Shown one piece after another: positions 29,113-37,538 of a stretch of 64,000 nucleotides of DNA (within the stretch, counting starts at the first letter, position 1; the number at the start of each line of letters is the position of its first letter). The notes beneath the pieces were generated by a model. That model saw nothing but the letters and a program-made list of their open reading frames with translations. It was not told the DNA's origin and searched no databases. The position numbers and the translations under genes were made by a program. Source of the stretch: Actinomycetes bacterium (GTDB lineage Bacteria > Actinomycetota > Acidimicrobiia > Acidimicrobiales > Ilumatobacteraceae); the NCBI GenBank assembly GCA_025359865.1, contig JANYDH010000213.1, forward strand, positions 1-64,000. The letters are read 5' to 3'.

Positions 29113-30857
29113 TTCAACGCGCTCCTTCGGTCGTTCTGGCTGGCGGGCAAAAGCACATCGTCGTTGCTGAATCCGGCGGGGACCATCGGGAACACCTTCT
29201 CGCGAGCGTCGACTCGGAAGTCAACCACGACGGGGCGGTCGTCGATGGAGTTTGCCTTGTCGATCGCCGGCTGCACTTCCTCTGGGCTGTCGACGCGAAT
29301 GCCCACGCACCCCATCGCCTCGGCCCACTGGACGAAGTTCGGCAGTTCAGGCGACAGGTACACCTCGCTATAGCGCTCCTCGTAGAACATCTCCTGCCAC
29401 TGGCGAACCATGCCGAGGTAGCTGTTGTTCAAGATTGCGACCTTCACGGGGATGCGCTCGACCGACGCGGTGACCAACTCTTGCGCGGTCATCTGGAAGC
29501 ATCCGTCGCCGTCGACTGCCCACACCGTGCGATCCGGGCGGCCGACTTTGGCGCCGATGGCTGCTGGCACGCTGAACCCCATGGTGCCGAGACCGCCGGA
29601 GTTGACCCACGTGTACGGCTCGTTGAACTTCCAGTACTGGCTGCTCCACATCTGGTGCTGGCCGACGCCGCTGACGAGGATCGTGCCCTCGGGGGCGCTA
29701 TCGCGAAGCTTTTCCAGGCAGAACTGCGGCTTCAACGCCTCGCCCGGCTCGCTCGGTTCGTAGCTCAGCGGAAACTGCTCGCGCCAGCCACTGATACGGC
29801 TCTTCCATGCACCGATGTCTGCCTGCGTGGCTCCACCTTGGAGCAGATCCTTGATCGCCTTGATGATCTCCTGGGTGACGTACTTCGCGTCACCGACGAT
29901 GGGCACATCGGGCTTGCGCACCTTGCCCTGCTCCGCTGGGTCGATGTCGACGTGGATCACCTTTGCCTCGGGCGCAAACGTGGGGACCGTGCCGGTAATC
30001 CGGTCGTCGAAGCGCGCCCCGAGGGTGATCAGGAGATCGCTCTTTTGCATCGCGGTGATGGCCGTCGCGTTGCCGTGCATGCCCGGCATGCCGAGGCACA
30101 ACGGGTGATCGTCGGGGAATGCCCCGCGGGCCATGAGCGTGGTGACGACATGAATGCCGGTCAGCTCGGCCAGTTCCCGCAACGCTTCGGCGGCGCGGGC
30201 CTTGAGGATGCCGCCACCGGCGTAGATGATCGGACGCTCTGAAGCGAGGATCAGCTTTGCGGCCTCCTTAATCATCCGCGGATGGCCCTTCACGTTGGGG
30301 CGATACCCGGGCAGGCTGTCGATCACCTCGGCATCGGACGGCCAGTGCCAGTCCATCTTGTTTTGCAGCACGTCTTTCGGCACGTCGATCAGGGTCGGCC
30401 CGGGGCGGCCGGTTGTGGCCACGTGAAACGCTTGACGAACGGCCATCGGAACGTCCTCCGCGCGCATGATCAACTCGTTGTGCTTCGTTGTACTGCGGGT
30501 GATGCCAACCGTGTCACATTCCTGGAACGCATCGGTACCGATCGCCCAAGTGGGCACCTGCCCCGTGATGACGACCATCGGGATCGAATCCATGTACGCA
30601 TCCATCAGCGGGGTGACCATGTTGGTGGCTGCCGGACCGCTGGTGACCATGGCAACACCGGGCCGGCCAGTGACGTGCGCGTACCCCTCGGCCATATGAC
30701 CGGCACCCTGTTCATGCCGCACCAAGATGTGACGGATCGAACTATCGAGCAACGGGTCGTACGCCGGCAGGATGCAGCCGCCTGGCAGACCGAACATCAC
30801 TTCGACGCCTTCCATCTCGAGGGCTCTGATGAGGGCTTGGGCCCCGGTGATCTTCAT
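29109..30857 (-). CDS. ilvB: Acetolactate synthase large subunit
   Basis: 582 aa. The ThDP N-terminal block with catalytic Glu reads ILVRHEQGAGHMAEGYA, and the C-terminal ThDP/Mg motif is VDGDGCFQMTAQEL with NNSYLG. It condenses pyruvate to acetolactate. ATG 30857 gives the canonical MKITGAQALIRALE start; the in-frame extension to 31085 crosses the attenuator and is rejected. Expression is probably controlled by the leader peptide and terminator at 30940-31048. Confidence 0.95.
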
Positions 30858-30933
30858 GACATGGCTCCGTTCAGGAGTGTGTGGTTCGTGGACTGGTGTT
30901 ACTGATGAGGACTGGTGTGGACTGAGAAACGGT

Positions 30934-30969
30934 AGGGAAAAGCAGAAAGGCCTCCCGATTGGGAGGCCT
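30934..30969 (-). terminator. Attenuator terminator upstream of ilvB
   Basis: AGGCCTCCC (30948-30956) and GGGAGGCCT (30961-30969) form a perfect 9-bp stem with a 4-base loop. On the minus strand it is followed by TTTCTGCTTTT, a classic intrinsic terminator, located between the leader peptide and ilvB. Confidence 0.88.
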
Positions 30970-30970
30970 G

Positions 30971-30998
30971 GACGCACGCTGATATGGGAGCGTGCGTC
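30971..30998 (-). promoter_or_regulatory. Alternative hairpin of the ilv attenuator
   Basis: GACGCACGCT (30971-30980) pairs with AGCGTGCGTC (30989-30998), ending at the leader-peptide stop codon. The segment CGTGCGT at the leader start (about 31049-31042, minus strand) can pair with the ACGCACG of this hairpin, giving mutually exclusive folds as attenuation needs. Confidence 0.7.
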
Positions 30999-31048
30999 TA
31001 CACGACGAGTACTACGAGGCTGAGGACGAGGTTCGCATCGGCACGCAC
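30998..31048 (-). CDS. Leu/Val-rich leader peptide of the ilvBNC operon
   Basis: A 16-codon frame from GTG 31048 to TAG 30998 encodes MRADANLVLSLVVLVV. Nine of its last ten residues are Leu or Val. Ribosome stalling on these codons when branched-chain amino acids are scarce would favour the anti-terminator fold. There is no purine-rich Shine-Dalgarno upstream, and a TTTACT box about 7 bases before GTG hints at a leaderless transcript. Too short for routine gene calling. Confidence 0.8.
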   Translation of the reverse strand: MRADANLVLSLVVLVV

Positions 31049-31060
31049 GGAGTGCAGTAA

Positions 31061-31097
31061 AGCAGAGCCAGGGCGCGCTTCGCAACCTGGCCCTGCT
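31061..31097 (-). other. Inverted repeat upstream of the ilv leader
   Basis: AGCAGAGCCAGG (31061-31072) and CCTGGCCCTGCT (31086-31097) pair 11 of 12 bases. On the minus strand a short T-run follows. It could terminate upstream transcription or overlap the ilv promoter. Confidence 0.5.
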
Positions 31098-31138
31098 TTC
31101 CGGTCCTTCAGTACGGGTTGAAGTCGAGCGTCAGCTGC

Positions 31139-31442
31139 AGCGTGAACGTTCGTTGCATGACAGGCGGGCGTGGTGGAAGTCTGCATCAGCGGCCACGACG
31201 GCTGTGCGGGCAGGATCGCGTCGACTTTCATGTCACCAGCCCCGATAACTCGACGCGACTCGGCACCGCAACAACGGGTAGGCCCGGCGGGCGAGCTGTC
31301 AGTCGCCGACGTTGAGCCGACTTGTGCGGCACAACTACGAGTTCGCAACAACCATGACACCGTTGCCGACAACACGACCAGACGGCCAACCTCACCCGCC
31401 ACACCACCAAACAGCATTGTGCGACAGCATGCTGAGCGTAGG
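31139..31442. repeat. Dispersed intergenic repeat, copy A
   Basis: About 300 bp that recurs as copy B at 62856-63178, and its right half as copy C at 63357-63523. Shared stretches include CGTGAACG-TGCATGACAGG-like text, GGCAGGATCGCGTCGACTTT, ATAACTCGACGCGACTCGG and GACACCGTTGCC-type text. There is no transposase and no gene of its own. On the minus strand A and B both read MKVDAILPxQP after an ATG, like the N-terminus of F420-dependent LLM-class enzymes, but the similarity stops there. Confidence 0.85.
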
Positions 31443-31564
31443 TACTCGCGCCCCACCAATCGATCAGCACCACAGCCTCGTCGCCGACCACCCACGCATC
31501 GTGACCGTGCGGCACTTGCAATGGGTTGTACAAGCCCGCCCTCCACAAGCGCGATACTTGGCTG

Positions 31565-33052
31565 GTGGATTCGCTACGTATCCGCGTCCTCGGCCAACTC
31601 GAGGTGCAAGGGCTCATTCACCGCGACATCGGCAGCAGGAAGGGACGCTCGCTCCTCACCGCGCTCGCCGCTGCCCGAGGTGAACCGGTGTCTGCCGATC
31701 TGCTGGCCGAACTGTTGTGGCACGATCAATTGCCCGCAAACCCGGCTGAGCAGTTGCAGGTGTTGGTGAGCCGATTGCGTAGCTCGCTCGGCATCGAGGG
31801 CATCGAGCGAATCGGGTCCGGGTACCGCCTTGTCTACGACTGGCTCGACCTCGACGAACTGGAACAATTGGCCGACGAGTCGGCCACGCGTCTAGCGGCC
31901 GGTGCCACGGCCTCCGCGCGGGCAGCGGCGACCACGGCGCTTCGCCTGGTGCGCGGCACACCACTTGCCGAAGAGAGCGGAGCGTGGGCCGATACGGAGC
32001 GGCGACGGATCGATCGGCTGATTACGTCAGCGCGAACGACCGCTGCCGAGTCGGCGCTGGCGAGCGGAAACCTGCTCGACGCCATTCGGCTCGCCGAGAA
32101 CGCACTGGAGTTCGACCGTTTCGACGAGCCGGCCCTACGAGTCTTGATGCTCGCCCACGTGTCTGCCGGACGACCTGCGGCGGCACTTGCCGTCTATGCA
32201 ACCACTCGTGAACATATGGCCGAAGAACTCGGTGTCAGCCCGACCGACGCGACCGAATCCCTTCATTCGCACATCCTGCTCGGAACCGTTCCGGTCCCGT
32301 TCGCGACCGCTTCGAAGCACGACGACGGATTGGTCGGCCGCGAGCCACAACTGGCGATGCTGGATCGCGAGTTCGATCAGGCGGCAGGCGGGCCAGCGCG
32401 CCTCGTCGTGATCTCGGGCGAACCGGGCATCGGAAAGTCGGCGCTGCTGGAAGCATGGAGCGAACGCGTCATGGTCGCAGGGGCGCTCGTCATCGGGATC
32501 TGCGGTGATCCGACCGGTCGTGATCTGCCACTCCAACCCCTGTTCGACGCGTTGGCCACCAGGCTGCAGCCCTCGGGTCCAGTTGCATCGCGCGATGAGC
32601 AACCGCAGGCGACATACGTTGGAGATCAAGCACCGCTGCACGGTCAGCTGTACGTCGCGGCGCACGCACCCAGGTGCAAGAGCGGCCGCGTCGCCGCCCC
32701 GGTACCTGCGCCGATGTCGAGGACGAGATCGTCGGGGCGACGTGCACGCCCGAAATCAAATGCTCTGCGAGCGCGTCGTACACCAATCCCGGGCCCGACT
32801 GCCAGGTGGGTCCGGCGGACGAATACGCCTCGGAGACAGATCGCGTCACAACCGAGACGCACGTTCGCGTGCCCGGTCGCACCACCACCCGAATTCGTGA
32901 TCGTCGCCAAAAGCCTTCTCCCAGGCGAACTGGACGAATGCTCCGAGCAAGCACAAGTCGAGTTGCGCGGACCACCACGACGACGTCGCCACGCCGTGCT
33001 GTTCGAGCGACGCCCGAAGCGCTTCGATTGCGGAGTCTTTCGACTCGGGTAG
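31565..33052 (+). CDS. SARP/BTAD transcriptional regulator with AAA domain, 3'-truncated
   Basis: The N-terminal part is convincing: a winged-helix DNA-binding domain (LRIRVLGQLEVQG, LLTALAAARGEPVSADLLAELLW), then a BTAD domain (to about residue 250), then the P-loop VVISGEPGIGKSALLEAW. Regulators of this kind are usually 900-1,100 aa. Here homology-like sequence ends near residue 340 (about 32,585). The remaining codons to 33,052 are Arg/Pro-rich and antisense to recognisable minus-strand genes, so the true 3' part has been lost. GTG 31565 is preferred over a TTG at 31526. It is probably non-functional in its ATPase role, though the DNA-binding part is intact. Confidence 0.65.
   Translation: MDSLRIRVLGQLEVQGLIHRDIGSRKGRSLLTALAAARGEPVSADLLAELLWHDQLPANPAEQLQVLVSRLRSSLGIEGIERIGSGYRLVYDWLDLDELEQLADESATRLAAGATASARAAATTALRLVRGTPLAEESGAWADTERRRIDRLITSARTTAAESALASGNLLDAIRLAENALEFDRFDEPALRVLMLAHVSAGRPAAALAVYATTREHMAEELGVSPTDATESLHSHILLGTVPVPFATASKHDDGLVGREPQLAMLDREFDQAAGGPARLVVISGEPGIGKSALLEAWSERVMVAGALVIGICGDPTGRDLPLQPLFDALATRLQPSGPVASRDEQPQATYVGDQAPLHGQLYVAAHAPRCKSGRVAAPVPAPMSRTRSSGRRARPKSNALRARRTPIPGPTARWVRRTNTPRRQIASQPRRTFACPVAPPPEFVIVAKSLLPGELDECSEQAQVELRGPPRRRRHAVLFERRPKRFDCGVFRLG
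32560..32849 (-). pseudogene. Frameshifted 5' remnant of a class I SAM-dependent methyltransferase
   Basis: The minus strand starts at GTG 32849 with MTRSVSEAYSSAGPTWQSGP, then YDALAEHLIS. After a frame change comes DDLVLDIGAGTGAATRPLL, the SAM-binding motif I. A further frame change gives AVLDLQRMSPAVAHRAM. The pieces are in the right order for a small methyltransferase but in different frames, and they run into the truncated SARP gene. The GTG overlaps the phosphotransferase stop (GTGA), showing it was once the third gene of that operon. Boundaries are approximate. Confidence 0.65.
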
Positions 33053-33885
33053 CCGGGCGTTGTTGAGCGCCAGATACCACGCGAGTTCGTGACACACAGG
33101 CCCTCGCCCGGGTACGACCAGTCGAGCAGGATCGTCCGGCCATCGGGCGCAGTTCCGAGGTTCCCCAGCTTCCAGTCACCATGCAAGAACGTCGACGGCG
33201 TCGAACGCATCTCACAGATCAGAGGGTCGACCTCTCGCCGAAGTGATCCGATCAGCTCACGAATCTCCCGGGGGGCCCGCGTCTCGAAGAGCTCCCAGCC
33301 CTGTTGCGCGATGTGAGGCACGGGCGTCGGGAAGCCAATCCCTTCCTCGGCCGCAATCATTCCCGGCCCAAAGAACTGATAGCGCAGCTCGTAGGGTGCC
33401 AGCCCGACATCGTCTCGGAACCCCCATGCCCGTGCGGCCATCCCGGCGCAGTGGCCCAACAACGACCGGTGCTGCTCCAACGAGATGACGCTGTCGCCGG
33501 GCGGCACGAGCCAGGGCTCGACATCACGCATCAAGATGGCAGCACCCCACCCGTTACGGCCGATACCGCGCGCCACTCCGACGATGGCATGATCGATGAG
33601 ATCGGGTGCCAGGTCGACGAGGCCCGTCGACCACACGGTGAGCGCGCGCGGACCAAGATCACCCAAACAGCGAATGGTGAAATCGTCGTCGACGTGGACG
33701 TACTTCACGACGTGCGGCTCACCGTCGATGACGACCCGCTCGAACGGGTTGCCGGATTTGGAGTCGGTCGTCAGAAACGGAGCTCGGCCGATTGCTCCGT
33801 TCAGAAGTGCGTCCAACGAGTCGTGCACAGGTCGCTCATGCAGCGCGAGCCTCCTGCCTGGATCGGCTGTGACCATCGCATTCAC
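32846..33885 (-). pseudogene. Aminoglycoside phosphotransferase-like protein, single frameshift
   Basis: The first frame, from GTG 33885 (overlapping the upstream stop, GTGA), carries the kinase-like fold with FLHGDWKLGNLG (catalytic loop) and TILLDWSYPGEG (metal-binding Asp). Just after that, near 33093-33105, the frame breaks. The sister frame continues with CHELAWYLALN and ends at 32846 with RARERASRL. One missing base in the GGGCC run would restore a full protein of about 345 aa. The family phosphorylates antibiotics or small metabolites; the substrate is unknown. It may be a true mutation or a sequencing error. Confidence 0.72.
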
Positions 33886-34346
33886 TGTGCCACGCTTTGG
33901 ATGGAGTGAGCGCCCATTTCGGCGAGCAGCGCAGCAGACCACCGTCCGCCGCACCACACATGGTCGGAGACAATCCGGTCGCCCTCCACGTCGACATCAA
34001 GCACGTTTACGTGACGCGCTCCGTGAGGCACACCACTCTCGACCCACGACAAGGTGTACTCGACGACCTCGCCATGCTCGGTAGGCAGGCGCCGGAGTTC
34101 TTCGAACTCGCCGGGAGCTGCGAACCAGCGGGCGTACTCGTCGCCGATTGCATCGTCACCGTTCACGGCGAAGCGCCAACCTGGAACCACTACGTCGAGC
34201 GTGCTCTCGGTCGTGTAGATGCCGTCGCGCGAGGCGAATTCGCCGGACCTGACCGCATCGAGGAATCGATCGACCACGGTGCTGGTTGAGTTGGCTGTGT
34301 TGGTTGTGTTGGCTGTGTTAGCTGTGTTAGCTGTGTTGGGGTTCAT
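33882..34346 (-). CDS. SnoaL/NTF2-like small protein with N-terminal NTA repeats
   Basis: 154 aa. The C-terminal 115 residues have the NTF2-like pattern of alternating strands and an N-terminal helix (VVDRFLDAVRSGEF ... TLDVVVPGWRFAVNGDDAIGDEYARWFA). The N-terminus is a repeat NTANTANTTNTAN from five 9-bp units. It may be an enzyme or an orphan ligand-binding protein; no catalytic residues are assigned. ATG 34346 is preferred over 34400. It heads an operon with the phosphotransferase and methyltransferase remnants. Confidence 0.72.
   Translation of the reverse strand: MNPNTANTANTANTTNTANSTSTVVDRFLDAVRSGEFASRDGIYTTESTLDVVVPGWRFAVNGDDAIGDEYARWFAAPGEFEELRRLPTEHGEVVEYTLSWVESGVPHGARHVNVLDVDVEGDRIVSDHVWCGGRWSAALLAEMGAHSIQSVAQ
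34291..34335 (-). repeat. 9-bp tandem repeat at a gene start
   Basis: Five units of TTGGCTGTG (plus-strand form, with T and A variants) encode N-T-A repeats directly after the start codon. Confidence 0.88.
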
Positions 34347-34713
34347 TGCTGCATCATCGAAATACCGCCTTGCAGTCGCCTTGCAGCGTTCTGCTCTCAC
34401 TGTCAGGAGATGATGGGTTGGGTCGCACGATGGGACAGACGTTCACAAACGACCTCGTCAGCACACCCTGCAAGGAACCCAGATCGCAGCAATTCTGCGC
34501 CTGGACGTCAAGGCCTGCACCATAGAGCCTCGAGGGTCGATCGTCGGCAAGGCACCCTCCGCGACAGGTTCACTCTCATGGTGACGTCACCCGGCGCCTC
34601 GCTAGGTGCCTCACCGGGTGTCCCGCGTCGAGTTTCCCTCGGTGGCGATGGACAACTCGACGCGACTCACGTCACTGTTGGCCTGGGCGCCATTTTCCGC
34701 CGTAGCGCCGACC
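34347..34713. other. Gene-free 367-bp stretch
   Basis: No gene is supported on either strand. AACTCGACGCGACTC near 34655 also occurs in the dispersed repeats A and B, so a small piece of that repeat may lie here. The region should include the promoter of the NTF2-like operon and the 3' end of the lipoprotein unit. Confidence 0.4.
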
Positions 34714-35286
34714 TCACGGGTTGGCGAGTTCGCCGTCGATCTGGCCGAGCAGCACGTCGATGTCGTCGAGTGCCTGCTCGATCTCGGCCACCTCCGCGTC
34801 GGTCAATCCACCGGCAACAGTCGCGGGCGGCACAGTCGCGGGCGGCACAGTCGCGGGCGGCACAATCGCGGGCGGCACAATCGCGGGCGGCACAATCGCG
34901 GGCGGCACAATCGCGGGCGGCACAGTCGCGGGCGGCACCACCGTGGGCGGCACCGTCGTGGGCAGCGTCGTGGCCAGGACCGCAGTCGTCGATGTCGTCG
35001 TGGCGGAAGTGGTAGTGATGGAATCGATCGCGGTCGACGTCGTGGCCGTGGAGGCGGGCGAGAGAGTGATGGTCGCCGGTGTGACAGTCGTCGACACCAT
35101 GGCGGTGTTCGTGGTCAGAGATCCTGCGAGCCGCTCGGATTCGGTCGACGTCGCGGACGCGGTTGCCGAGGGAAGGGATGAGCCTAGTTGGTCCTGCGCG
35201 GTCGTCGACGGTGACGCTGCGTGGGACGAACTACAGCCGCTGCCGATGAGCGCGACCGCCACAGCGGCCAGGCACCACCTGGTCAT
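34714..35286 (-). CDS. Ser/Thr-rich lipoprotein with VPPAI/VPPAT repeats
   Basis: 190 aa. The signal peptide ends ALIGSGCSSS, a lipobox. A long Ser/Thr-rich region, likely extended or glycosylated, is followed by about nine VPPA(I/T) pentapeptides, then a short acidic helix LTDAEVAEIEQALDDIDVLL. It is probably a cell-envelope stalk protein; the function is unknown. ATG 35286 overlaps the stop of the preceding exported-protein gene (ATGA), so the two are co-translated. Confidence 0.78.
   Translation of the reverse strand: MTRWCLAAVAVALIGSGCSSSHAASPSTTAQDQLGSSLPSATASATSTESERLAGSLTTNTAMVSTTVTPATITLSPASTATTSTAIDSITTTSATTTSTTAVLATTLPTTVPPTVVPPATVPPAIVPPAIVPPAIVPPAIVPPATVPPATVPPATVAGGLTDAEVAEIEQALDDIDVLLGQIDGELANP
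34820..34954 (-). repeat. 15-bp tandem repeat in the lipoprotein gene
   Basis: About nine units of GTCGCGGGCGGCACA or its A-start variant, encoding VPPAT/VPPAI. The middle four units are identical, suggesting recent expansion. Confidence 0.9.
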
Positions 35287-35663
35287 ACCTGGATGCCGTT
35301 GCTGCGACACCGTTCCGCGACCCGTTCAAGAACGATGGCGCGAGCTTTGATCAGGGCGAGCCTCGCGGTGAGAAAGTCGAAGCGGTGCTGGATCTTGGCG
35401 GCGAGTACCGGATGATTGGTCGCTGTCGCCCGGTCGATCTGGGCCTGGAGCCAGGCGAGCGACCCATCGAGATCGGCCGCACCTTCGAGGTGGACGATGC
35501 GGAGGTTCATCTGCTCCCTGATCGGCGGGATTCGCAGACATGCTGCTTTGAGGCGGCTACCGAGATCACCATCGTCGGCCGATGCATGTCCCCCAACGAA
35601 CGGCACCACTAACGCGACCGTCAGCAGACAACCCGCGATGATCTGTCTCACCCTGATACTCAT
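35283..35663 (-). CDS. Small exported protein of unknown function
   Basis: 126 aa. The N-terminal signal peptide reads IIAGCLLTVALVVPFVGGHASA, with cleavage likely after ASA. The mature part is helical with two Cys (AACLRIPPI and AERCRSNG) that could form a disulfide. No family is recognised. It is coupled to the downstream lipoprotein, so the pair probably works together in the envelope. Confidence 0.72.
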   Translation of the reverse strand: MSIRVRQIIAGCLLTVALVVPFVGGHASADDGDLGSRLKAACLRIPPIREQMNLRIVHLEGAADLDGSLAWLQAQIDRATATNHPVLAAKIQHRFDFLTARLALIKARAIVLERVAERCRSNGIQV

Positions 35664-35757
35664 GTTGGCGACAGTACGGTCAGAGTGTGATGAATCTGTG
35701 AGGTGATCACGGGCACAGGGTGCACCGGATCGGGTGCCCAGTCGGGATCAGTCGGGA

Positions 35758-36033
35758 TCAGCCCGGGTCGGTGTCGGCCGACCGGCCGGCTTCAATCGCC
35801 ATGACTGGATTACGCATGGGATCGCCTTGTACACCGAGCGCACCCTGGAACAGCGTGATCGCGTGCATGCGACCAGGCTCTCCCAGCCCGGAATCCATGA
35901 TTCGCTTCACCGATGGGGCCAAGTCGCTGTACTCACCGAGGATCGCGTGCGCAACCAATTCGCTCGGTGTGAAGTTCTCGGTCGAAACCGGAGCCACCTT
36001 CTTGCCAGCGGGGCGTTTCGTGGGAGTGGCCAT
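35758..36033 (-). CDS. Small hypothetical protein
   Basis: 91 aa, starting MATPTKRPAGKKVAPVS, a basic tail, followed by a helical segment NFTPSELVAHAILGEYSDLAPSVKR. No signal peptide and no recognised domain. It is divergent from ino1 with 154 bp between. A short direct repeat (GTCGGGATCA twice) lies just after its stop. Confidence 0.55.
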   Translation of the reverse strand: MATPTKRPAGKKVAPVSTENFTPSELVAHAILGEYSDLAPSVKRIMDSGLGEPGRMHAITLFQGALGVQGDPMRNPVMAIEAGRSADTDPG

Positions 36034-36187
36034 CTGAAGAGCCTAGCGGATCCAACCCATAGGTCCTGCCGAAGGGGGCGCACCAGGTAGACGCACGCGG
36101 GTAGGTGGCCATTTCAGGACGTAGCCTTTCATCGATTAACGCCACGAAATCCGCCTATCAGGCGCAACCCTTGCCACTGGAGTACTC

Positions 36188-37504
36188 ATGACTCAGACCA
36201 TCGCCCCCGCCACCGGACGCCTCGGCGTACTCGTCGTAGGCCTCGGCGCCGTCTCGTCAACCTTGATCGCCGGCGTCGAGCTTGTCAAGCGGGGCCAAGG
36301 CCTGCCGATCGGCAGTTTGACCCAGATGGGCACCATTCGTCTCGGCAAGCGCACCGATCATCGCAGCCCGCTGGTGAAGGATTTCGTTCCGCTCGCCTCG
36401 CTGCACGACATCGTGTGGGGTGCCTGGGATGTGTATCCCGACGATGCGTACGTCGCCGCGTCACGTGCCGGTGTGCTCGAAGCCGGACGTCACATCGAAG
36501 CGGTCTCCGATGCGCTTCGAGAGATTCGGCCGATGCCCGCCGCCTTCGAACAAAAGTACGCCCGGAACCTCGAAGGGGATCACACCAAGGGCGACATTGG
36601 CAAGCGCGCCATGCTCAACGCCATCCGCGAAGACATCAACCGGTTCCGCGACGACAAGCAGGTCGATCGTCTGGTGATGATCTGGTGCGCCAGCACCGAG
36701 ATCTTCATCGAGCCAGGCCCGGCGCACATGAACCTCGAGGCGTTCGAGGCAGCTATCGACGCCAACGACGAGATGATTGCGCCGTCCATGCTCTATGCAT
36801 ATGCGGCGATTCTCGAAGGCGTGCCGTTCGCCAACGGCGCTCCAAACCTGGCCGTCGATACACCGGTCTTGCGCCAACTCGCCACAGAACGAAACGTCCC
36901 CATCAGCGGAAAGGACTTCAAGACCGGCCAGACCCTGATGAAGACCGTGCTGGCCCCGATGCTCAAGGCTCGACAACTCGGTCTATCCGGCTGGTACAGC
37001 ACCAACATCTTGGGTAATCGGGACGGTGAAGTGCTCGACGCACCGGAGAACTTCAAGACGAAGGAGGAATCCAAGCTTGGCGTGCTCGAAGACATCCTCG
37101 AACCATCGAAGAACCCCGATTTGTACGGCAACGTCTTCCACAAGGTGAGCATCAACTATTATCCACCGCGCGGTGACAACAAAGAGGGCTGGGACAACAT
37201 CGACATCTTCGGGTGGTTGGGCTACCCGATGCAGATCAAGGTCGACTTCCTCTGTCGCGACTCCATCCTCGCGGCCCCGCTGGCGCTCGACTTGGTGCTG
37301 TTCAGCGATCTCGCGCAGCGGGCCGGTATGGGGGGCATCCAAGAGTGGCTCAGCTTCTACTACAAGAGCCCCCAGGTTGCTCCTGGCTTGTATCCCGAGC
37401 ACGATCTTTTCGTCCAACTCACCAAGCTGCAGAACACACTGCGGTGGATGATGGGCGAAGACCAGATCACCCATCTCGGCCGCGAGTATTACGAAGAAGA
37501 CTGA
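36188..37504 (+). CDS. ino1: Myo-inositol-1-phosphate synthase
   Basis: 438 aa. The NAD-binding start VLVVGLGAVSSTLIAGV and the blocks PNLAVDTPVL, GKDFKTGQTLMKTVLAP and DGEVLDAPENFKTKEESK are diagnostic for actinobacterial INO1. It cyclises glucose-6-phosphate to inositol-1-phosphate, the precursor of mycothiol and phosphatidylinositol, consistent with the mycothiol-type protein at 7 kb. ATG 36188 gives the standard N-terminus. Confidence 0.95.
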   Translation: MTQTIAPATGRLGVLVVGLGAVSSTLIAGVELVKRGQGLPIGSLTQMGTIRLGKRTDHRSPLVKDFVPLASLHDIVWGAWDVYPDDAYVAASRAGVLEAGRHIEAVSDALREIRPMPAAFEQKYARNLEGDHTKGDIGKRAMLNAIREDINRFRDDKQVDRLVMIWCASTEIFIEPGPAHMNLEAFEAAIDANDEMIAPSMLYAYAAILEGVPFANGAPNLAVDTPVLRQLATERNVPISGKDFKTGQTLMKTVLAPMLKARQLGLSGWYSTNILGNRDGEVLDAPENFKTKEESKLGVLEDILEPSKNPDLYGNVFHKVSINYYPPRGDNKEGWDNIDIFGWLGYPMQIKVDFLCRDSILAAPLALDLVLFSDLAQRAGMGGIQEWLSFYYKSPQVAPGLYPEHDLFVQLTKLQNTLRWMMGEDQITHLGREYYEED

Positions 37505-37538
37505 TCGATTCTCCGCTCCGATGCGCGAGCATCGCGCC

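Noticed and set aside
31228-31617. Minus-strand open frame over the dispersed repeat with partial similarity to one in copy B
   Set aside because: The similarity follows from DNA repetition; frames break between copies and codon use is not protein-like.
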